This document shows, piece by piece, positions 14,496 to 19,520 of a stretch of DNA of 19,520 nucleotides (positions within the stretch are counted from its first letter, which is position 1; every line of letters begins with the position of its first letter). The notes below the pieces were generated by a model. It had not been told where the DNA came from, did no database searches, and saw only the letters and a list, made by a program, of their open reading frames with translations. Both the position numbers and the translations under genes were made by a program. Source of the stretch: CAZAOY01 sp964486925 (GTDB lineage Bacteria; Bacillota; Clostridia; Oscillospirales; Ruminococcaceae); NCBI GenBank assembly GCA_964486925.1, contig CAZAOY010000048.1:1-19520 (forward strand). Reading direction: 5' to 3'.

Positions 14496-14524
14496 TTGCT
14501 ATCTTGACCATATAGAGGTATAAT
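14496..14524 (+). promoter_or_regulatory. Possible promoter of the XRE regulator gene
   Basis: TTGCTA (14496-14501) and a perfect TATAAT (14519-14524) are 17 nt apart. A TTGACC at 14504 is a closer -35 match but would leave only a 9-nt spacer. Confidence 0.45.
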
Positions 14525-14554
14525 ATATCCATCAAAATATATGGGGGTAGATAG

Positions 14555-14935
14555 ATGGTAGGCAAGAATATTAAACGATACCGTGAGGAAAAGCAGATAA
14601 CGCAGGAATGTCTAGCCAAAAAGCTAAATGTTACAAGGCAGGCAGTATCAAATTGGGAGAATAGCAAGACACAGCCGGATATAGATATGCTTAACAGTAT
14701 AGCACAACATCTGGAGGTGACCATCGAAGAACTAGTATACGGCGAAAAGAGGGAGGTGAAGGTTATTGACAATACTACAATAAGGCAAAATGCAGGGCGG
14801 GGTATCACCTTTGGTATGGCACTTGCAATGATAATCTCTTACGTAAATTGGCAATCGATTGGATGGGCGATACTACATGGGCTTCTTAACTGGATTTATA
14901 TTATCTACTACATATTTAAGTACGGTTGGAGCTGA
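14555..14935 (+). CDS. XRE-family HTH regulator with membrane-anchoring tail
   Basis: A 126-residue protein. Residues 4-61 form a Cro/CI-type helix-turn-helix (IKRYREEKQITQECLAKKLN, then VTRQAVSNWENSKTQPDIDML and LEVTIEELV), the standard pattern of DNA-binding XRE regulators. After a linker, two hydrophobic stretches at about 84-98 and 103-122 (Trp/Tyr/Ile-rich) probably place the C-terminus in the membrane. Such HTH-plus-membrane proteins are common in Clostridia, and targets are unknown. GGGGG with a short spacer serves as ribosome binding site. The gene stands between the chemoreceptor and the aldo/keto reductase, either of which could be a target, but the sequence gives no operator. Confidence 0.85.
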   Translation: MVGKNIKRYREEKQITQECLAKKLNVTRQAVSNWENSKTQPDIDMLNSIAQHLEVTIEELVYGEKREVKVIDNTTIRQNAGRGITFGMALAMIISYVNWQSIGWAILHGLLNWIYIIYYIFKYGWS

Positions 14936-15040
14936 TATTAATTGAGCAATTCGGATCAATAAAAAGATATCATGAAATATTTTGTTGCCAAATTAATAAG
15001 CTCATGCTGATAAATAAAAAAGTTAGTTAGGAGGGGTTAT

Positions 15041-16021
15041 ATGCAGTACATAAACCTAGGTAATTCTAATCTAAAGGTATCACGGATCTGTATGGGATGT
15101 ATGGGGTTTGGTGATGCAGGTAGTGGTATGCATTCATGGACTTTGGACGAAACACAGTCCCGCAAGATTATTAAAAGAGGATTAGAGCTTGGGGTTAACT
15201 TTTATGATACCGCAATCTCCTATCAAAGCGGTACTAGTGAACAGTACCTAGGCAGAGCACTAAAAGACTTTGTAAGACGGGATGAGGTGGTTGTAGCTAC
15301 CAAATTTCCCGCTCGTACAGAGCAGGAGATAAAGGACGGGGTTAGCGGACAGCAGCATGTTTATAACATGCTGGACCAGAGCCTTAAAAACCTCGGGATG
15401 GATTATATCGACCTTTATATCTGCCATATGTGGGATTATAACACTCCAGCATATGAGATAATGGAAGGTCTTAACAATGCTGTAAAGTCAGGTAAGGTTA
15501 GACAGATCGGTATCTCAAACTGTTATGCGTGGCAGATTGCAAAGGCAAATGGTATTGCACAAAGAGTAGGGTTTGCGTCCTTTGTATCGATTCAAGGGCA
15601 CTACAACTTAATATTTCGTGAGGAAGAACGTGAGATGGTGCCATACTGTAAGGAGGAGAACATCGCTCTCACTCCATACAGCGCACTAGCGGGCGGTAGG
15701 CTCTCTAAGCGGATGGGTGAAACGTCAAAGCGGCTAACGGACGACAGCTTTGCAAGGTCTAAGTATGCAGCTACCGAGGAATACGACAATGTTATAATCT
15801 CCCGTGTGGCAGAGGTTGCGGACAAAAGAGGGGTATCCATGACCGAGGTAGCTATAGCGTGGCTACTGACAAAGGTGACCTCTCCTGTGGTTGGCGCTAC
15901 TAAGCTTCACCATATCGAAGGTGCGGCTAGGGCGGTGGAACTAACCCTTACCGCTGATGAGATTTTATATCTAGAGGAGCAGTACCTTCCACATAACCTT
16001 GTGGGGGTAATGGCTAGATAG
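15041..16021 (+). CDS. Aldo/keto reductase
   Basis: A 326-residue NADPH-dependent TIM-barrel oxidoreductase. The catalytic tetrad is visible: Asp56 and Tyr61 (FYDTAISYQSGTSE), Lys88 (VVATKF) and His129 (DLYICHMWD). Cofactor-binding features near the C-terminus include TPYSALAGGRLS and SPVVGATKLHHI. It belongs to the bacterial general-stress or sugar-aldehyde type (YhdN/AKR11-13-like) and substrate is not readable. The ATG at 15041 follows AGGAGGGG. It stands alone, closed by the hairpin at 16052-16100, with the arabinose genes starting just after. A role with pentose aldehydes is possible but only contextual. Confidence 0.93.
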   Translation: MQYINLGNSNLKVSRICMGCMGFGDAGSGMHSWTLDETQSRKIIKRGLELGVNFYDTAISYQSGTSEQYLGRALKDFVRRDEVVVATKFPARTEQEIKDGVSGQQHVYNMLDQSLKNLGMDYIDLYICHMWDYNTPAYEIMEGLNNAVKSGKVRQIGISNCYAWQIAKANGIAQRVGFASFVSIQGHYNLIFREEEREMVPYCKEENIALTPYSALAGGRLSKRMGETSKRLTDDSFARSKYAATEEYDNVIISRVAEVADKRGVSMTEVAIAWLLTKVTSPVVGATKLHHIEGAARAVELTLTADEILYLEEQYLPHNLVGVMAR

Positions 16022-16051
16022 GTTATAGTACAATATAGCTTTATAGAGGAG

Positions 16052-16100
16052 GTGCATACCGCTTGCAGTTAAATCTGCTGTAACGGTATGCACTCCTTTT
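16052..16100 (+). terminator. Intrinsic terminator after the aldo/keto reductase gene
   Basis: GTGCATACCG (16052-16061) pairs with CGGTATGCAC (16084-16093), with an inner GCAG/CTGC helix and a T-run at 16097-16100. It separates the reductase from the arabinose genes. Confidence 0.8.
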
Positions 16101-16183
16101 ATTACCTGTTAGCATACAAAACCGCATATATTCTGTAAAGGTAAAAAATACTCGTTTAAAATATAAAATAACAGGATAACTAA

Positions 16184-16212
16184 TTGACGAAGCAACAAAA
16201 CAATGATATAAT
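16184..16212 (+). promoter_or_regulatory. Strong predicted promoter of araB
   Basis: TTGACG (16184-16189, 5/6) and TATAAT (16207-16212) with a 17-nt spacer. Transcription should start near 16219. This makes the ATG at 16221 nearly leaderless and supports the later start at 16248. No clear AraR or CcpA operator was recognised. Confidence 0.75.
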
Positions 16213-16247
16213 AAACAAAAATGGAGAAATTTTTAAGGAGAGTTTTT

Positions 16248-17915
16248 ATGGGAAGGTATGCAATAGGTGTAGATTATGGCACGCTATCTGGGCGGACGGT
16301 GCTTGTGGATGTAGCGACGGGGGAGGAGGTTTCTACCGATTCCTTTGATTATCCTCATGGGGTGATGGATCAAACGCTCCCAAGCGGTAGACGGTTAGGA
16401 GCGGATTTTGCGTTACAGCACCCAAACGATTATCTGTTAGTGCTAAGGGAAACCATCCCTAATGTGCTAAAGCAGGCGGGGGTAGAGGCAGATGAGGTTA
16501 TCGGGATAGGGATAGATTTTACCGCTTGTACCGTACTTCCTGTAAAGCAGGACGGTACACCGCTATGCTTTTTACAGCAGTACAACGATGAACCTCACGC
16601 ATATGTTAAGCTATGGAAGCACCATGCGGCGCAGGATCAAGCAAACCGTATAAATGAGATGGCAAAAGCACGTAACGAGGGTTGGTTAAACCGATATGGC
16701 AGAAAGATATCGTCGGAATGGCTATTTCCAAAGCTGTGGCAGATACTGGAGGAATCCCCTAAGCTGTATGACGAGATGGACTACTTTATCGAAGCGGCGG
16801 ACTGGGTAGTCTGGCAGCTTACAGGGGTACAAACCCGAAACTCCTGCACAGCGGGGTATAAAGCTATGTGGCATAAGCAGGATGGTTACCCCGATAAAGC
16901 CTTCTTTAAGGCACTGGACGAGCGGCTAGAGAATGTGGTGGAGGATAAGTTAAACTGCCCGATCACCCCGCTTGGAGCAAAGGCAGGGGAGATTACAGAG
17001 CTAGCCGCAAGCCTTACAGGTTTACGTAAGGGGACGGCAGTAGCGGTGGCGAATGTGGACGCACATGTCTGTGTACCGGCGGTAAAGATTGACAAAGCTA
17101 AAAAGATGCTTGCGATTATGGGAACCTCCACCTGTCATATGCTGTTAAGCGAGCGGGAGCAGGCGGTGGACGGTATCTGCGGGGTGGTTGAGGATGGGAT
17201 ACTACCCGGATTTTTCGGATACGAGGCGGGACAGTCCTGCGTGGGGGATCACTTTGCATGGTTTGTGGATAACTGTGTGCCATATGAATATATGGTAGAG
17301 GCGAAGGAGCGGGGGATTAACATCCATCGATACCTACGTGAGCGTGCCGAAAAGCTTGCGGTGGGTGAATCTGGGCTTATCGCGCTCGATTGGTGGAACG
17401 GTAACCGTTCGGTACTGGTGGATGTAGACCTAACAGGACTTATAATCGGTATGACATTACAGACAAAGCCCGAGGAGATCTACCGCGCGTTAATCGAAGC
17501 TACCGCATTTGGAACCCGCAAGATTATCGAGAACTACCGCCAAAATGGTGTCGAGGTGGAGGAATACTATGCCGCAGGAGGGATATCACAAAAAGACCCA
17601 ATGACCATGCAGATATACTCTGATATAATAAATATGCCGATCTACATAGCGGGATCGGATCAAGGGCCGGCGCTCGGAGCGGCGATATTCGGTGCGGTTG
17701 CCGCAGGAGCGGGTAACGGCGGGTATGATGATATAAGCCAAGCGGCGGGGGTAATGGGTAAGCTTCGTGATGAGGTGTACTATCCGAATGCCGATAATGT
17801 AGCTATGTATGATAGGTTGTATAGCGAATATTCGATACTCCATGACTACTTTGGACGTGGGGCAAATGACGTGATGAAACGGTTAAAGGCGATACGCAAT
17901 ACTAATCCGCAATAA
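16248..17915 (+). CDS. araB: L-ribulokinase
   Basis: A 555-residue FGGY-family sugar kinase that phosphorylates L-ribulose with ATP, the second step of arabinose catabolism. The N-terminal phosphate-binding segment reads GVDYGTLSGRTVLVDVATGE, and GIGIDFTACTVLPV, YKAMWHKQDGYP and IMGTSTCHMLL fit ribulokinases. The C-terminal half has the AAGGISQKDPMTMQIYSDI motif and DQGPALGAAIFGAVAAG. Length matches AraB (about 550-565). The start at 16248 is chosen because AAGGAG (16235-16240) lies seven bases before it; the ATG at 16221 sits almost on the predicted transcription start. araA follows 104 bp downstream in the same direction, giving an araBA unit. Confidence 0.95.
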   Translation: MGRYAIGVDYGTLSGRTVLVDVATGEEVSTDSFDYPHGVMDQTLPSGRRLGADFALQHPNDYLLVLRETIPNVLKQAGVEADEVIGIGIDFTACTVLPVKQDGTPLCFLQQYNDEPHAYVKLWKHHAAQDQANRINEMAKARNEGWLNRYGRKISSEWLFPKLWQILEESPKLYDEMDYFIEAADWVVWQLTGVQTRNSCTAGYKAMWHKQDGYPDKAFFKALDERLENVVEDKLNCPITPLGAKAGEITELAASLTGLRKGTAVAVANVDAHVCVPAVKIDKAKKMLAIMGTSTCHMLLSEREQAVDGICGVVEDGILPGFFGYEAGQSCVGDHFAWFVDNCVPYEYMVEAKERGINIHRYLRERAEKLAVGESGLIALDWWNGNRSVLVDVDLTGLIIGMTLQTKPEEIYRALIEATAFGTRKIIENYRQNGVEVEEYYAAGGISQKDPMTMQIYSDIINMPIYIAGSDQGPALGAAIFGAVAAGAGNGGYDDISQAAGVMGKLRDEVYYPNADNVAMYDRLYSEYSILHDYFGRGANDVMKRLKAIRNTNPQ

Positions 17916-18019
17916 AACACTGACTAAAAAACCCCACAAATCTAAAAATCATAGGACTTGTACAGCTTTTTTAGAGTGTTTTTGATTGCGTAAGGATAAC
18001 ATATAGGAGGTGTAATTTA

Positions 18020-19483
18020 ATGTATAAATTCTACTTTATTACAGGATCGCAGAGCATGTACGGACAGGAAACGTTAGATCAGGTGGCAAACAATACCAAA
18101 GCTATGGTTGCGAAGCTTAACAAGAGTGATTACATACCATACGAGATAGTCTGGAAGGAAACGGTGAAAAGCTCGGATGAGATTGAAGCGGTAATCGAGC
18201 AGGCAAACACCGACAAAGAGTGTGCGGGGATTATCACCTTTATGCATACCTTCTCCCCCTCAAAGATGTGGATTAGAGGGTTAAATGCACTAAACAAACC
18301 CTACTGTCACCTGCACACACAGTTTAATCGTAACATACCATTTGATGAGATAGACATGGATTTTATGAATCTAAACCAGTCTGCCCACGGGGATAGGGAG
18401 CATGGATTTATCGCCGCAAGGATGGGAGCTCGCAGAAAGATAGTGGTAGGATACTGGGAAAACCCAGATGTGCAGAAGCGTCTAGCGGACTTTATGCGTG
18501 CGGCGGCGGGGGTTTATGAGAGCAAGCGGCTAACGGTAGCGAGGTTTGGGGATAATATGCGCGGGGTTGCGGTGACCGAAGGGGATAAGGTTGAGGCGCA
18601 GATAAAGCTAGGCTGGGCGGTGGACTACTACCCTGTGGGGGATCTAGTGGAGTATGTTAATCAGGTTACCGATGATGAGGTAGAGAACCTTTATCACACC
18701 ATTATCGATAGGTACACCCTAAACACCGATGACACAGATTCGGTAAAGTATCAACTTAGAGTTGAGATAGCACTAGAGCGGTTTTTGCAGGATAAAGGCT
18801 GTAAAGCCTTCACCACTAACTTTGAAGCACTTCATGGATTAGAACAGCTTGCGGGACTTGCAAGCCAGATGTTAATGGAAAAAGGATACGGCTTTGGAGG
18901 AGAGGGTGACTGGAAGGTATCGGCTATGACCCGCATTATGAAGGTGATGGCGAAGGGTCTATCGGGCGGTACATCCTTTATGGAGGACTACACCTACCAC
19001 CTAGAGCAGGATAACGAGATGATTCTAGGGGCCCATATGCTAGAGGTATGCCCGTCTATAGCGGGGACAAAGCCTACCATTGAGGTAAAGCCTTTAGGTA
19101 TCGGCGGGAAGAATCCGCCCGCACGGCTAAAGTTTGACGGAGCGGCGGGGGACGCTATCTGCGTTTCACTGGTAGATATGGGCGGAAGGTTACGGCTTAT
19201 CGTTACCGACGTGCAGGCGGTAGCGCCGATTAAAGCTATGCCAAACCTACCTGTAGCGGGGGTAATGTGGAAACCGTTACCAAATCTACAGACTGCGGCG
19301 GAAGGCTGGATACTTGCAGGGGGAGCGCACCACACCGTTATGTCATATGCGCTGACTGCCGACAACATGAGGGACTTTGCGGAGCTTATGGGGATTGAGT
19401 TTATCCATATCGGAGCGCATACCAATATTAATGAGCTTAAAAAGGAACTGCTCTGGAACGACCTAGCCTACAAGCTTAGGTAG
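18020..19483 (+). CDS. araA: L-arabinose isomerase
   Basis: A 487-residue cytoplasmic, Mn-dependent enzyme that converts L-arabinose to L-ribulose. The four metal and catalytic residues known from E. coli AraA (Glu306, Glu333, His350, His450) map to Glu295 (FGGEGDWK), Glu322 (TSFMEDYTYH), His339 (GAHMLEVCPS) and His438 (GGAHHTV). The start MYKFYFITGSQSMYGQETL is the family signature, and AGGAGG sits seven to ten bases before the ATG. The 104-bp gap after araB contains no clear promoter; it has a short TTGTAC-containing stretch and a weak CTAAAAA/TTTTTAG pairing. The next gene begins 12 bp downstream, so at least araB-araA-next form one cluster. Confidence 0.97.
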   Translation: MYKFYFITGSQSMYGQETLDQVANNTKAMVAKLNKSDYIPYEIVWKETVKSSDEIEAVIEQANTDKECAGIITFMHTFSPSKMWIRGLNALNKPYCHLHTQFNRNIPFDEIDMDFMNLNQSAHGDREHGFIAARMGARRKIVVGYWENPDVQKRLADFMRAAAGVYESKRLTVARFGDNMRGVAVTEGDKVEAQIKLGWAVDYYPVGDLVEYVNQVTDDEVENLYHTIIDRYTLNTDDTDSVKYQLRVEIALERFLQDKGCKAFTTNFEALHGLEQLAGLASQMLMEKGYGFGGEGDWKVSAMTRIMKVMAKGLSGGTSFMEDYTYHLEQDNEMILGAHMLEVCPSIAGTKPTIEVKPLGIGGKNPPARLKFDGAAGDAICVSLVDMGGRLRLIVTDVQAVAPIKAMPNLPVAGVMWKPLPNLQTAAEGWILAGGAHHTVMSYALTADNMRDFAELMGIEFIHIGAHTNINELKKELLWNDLAYKLR

Positions 19484-19495
19484 AGGAGGAAAGCT

Positions 19496-19520
19496 ATGAA
19501 TGTTGACATAGCAAAGCTAA
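19496..19520 (+). CDS. Start of the next gene in the arabinose cluster, 3' truncated
   Basis: AGGAGG (19484-19489) lies six bases before an ATG at 19496, 12 bp after araA. Only MNVDIAKL is visible before the window ends. Spacing points to co-transcription with araA. araD would be the usual partner, but these eight residues do not resemble a typical AraD start and identity cannot be judged. Confidence 0.6.

Noticed and set aside
16052..16100. Possible regulatory RNA upstream of araB
   Set aside because: The hairpin ends in a T-run directly after the aldo/keto reductase gene and lies upstream of the araB promoter, so it fits a terminator.
17916..18019. AraR operator between araB and araA
   Set aside because: A CTTGTACA-like word is present, but only a partial match to the known ATTTGTAC-type palindrome, so I do not claim a site.

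Overview
The window comes from a low-GC, spore-forming Gram-positive bacterium. It is most likely a gut Clostridia member of the Oscillospirales/Ruminococcaceae type. This is inferred from a SpoVT gene, a collagen-like spore-surface protein fragment next to a glycosyltransferase, strong AGGAGG-type ribosome binding sites, sigma-A-like promoters and short-stem intrinsic terminators. Two runs of exactly 100 N (3232-3331 and 12518-12617) mark scaffold joins, so this is a draft or metagenome-derived assembly.

Layout: 1-1569 (+) holds the 3' end of a collagen-like (BclA-type) gene and a GT2/TPR glycosyltransferase, a spore-surface glycosylation pair. 1630-5218 (-) is a biotin-dependent carboxyltransferase operon. 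In transcript order it has a divergent CoA-type carboxyltransferase, a biotin carrier, then a 52-bp tandem repeat interrupted by a scaffold gap, then an OadA/5S-type subunit. It has a leader of about 250 nt. No OadB or OadG is visible, so the set resembles a three-part transcarboxylase unless the gap hides a subunit. spoVT follows at 5711-6256 (-), closed by a strong hairpin.

6627-8114 (+) is a GH4 glycosidase with a CHGE signature, which hints at uronide substrates, followed by a small membrane protein. A tRNA-Leu(CAA) with a perfect consensus promoter lies at 8816-8901. Just downstream is a remnant of a REP-associated tyrosine transposase and a 69-residue small protein. 9594-12517 (+) is a run of small metabolic genes: an EFR1-type flavodoxin/ferredoxin fusion, a conserved small protein, a cupin, a trans-aconitate-type methyltransferase and a Nudix hydrolase cut by the second gap.

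12658-14935 (+) holds a chemoreceptor with an extracytoplasmic CZB zinc-binding domain and an XRE regulator with a membrane tail. 15041-16021 is an aldo/keto reductase. 16248-19483 holds araB (ribulokinase) and araA (arabinose isomerase), and the next gene of the cluster starts at 19496.

Taken together the window suggests a plant-polysaccharide fermenter: arabinose enters through AraA and AraB, GH4 releases a sugar or uronide, and the biotin enzymes move carboxyl groups between pyruvate/oxaloacetate and an acyl-CoA. I found no phage-defence locus, CRISPR array or clearly new multi-gene system. The most unusual items are the repeat array carrying copies of a gene's 3' end, the incomplete carboxyltransferase set, and the transposase remnant.
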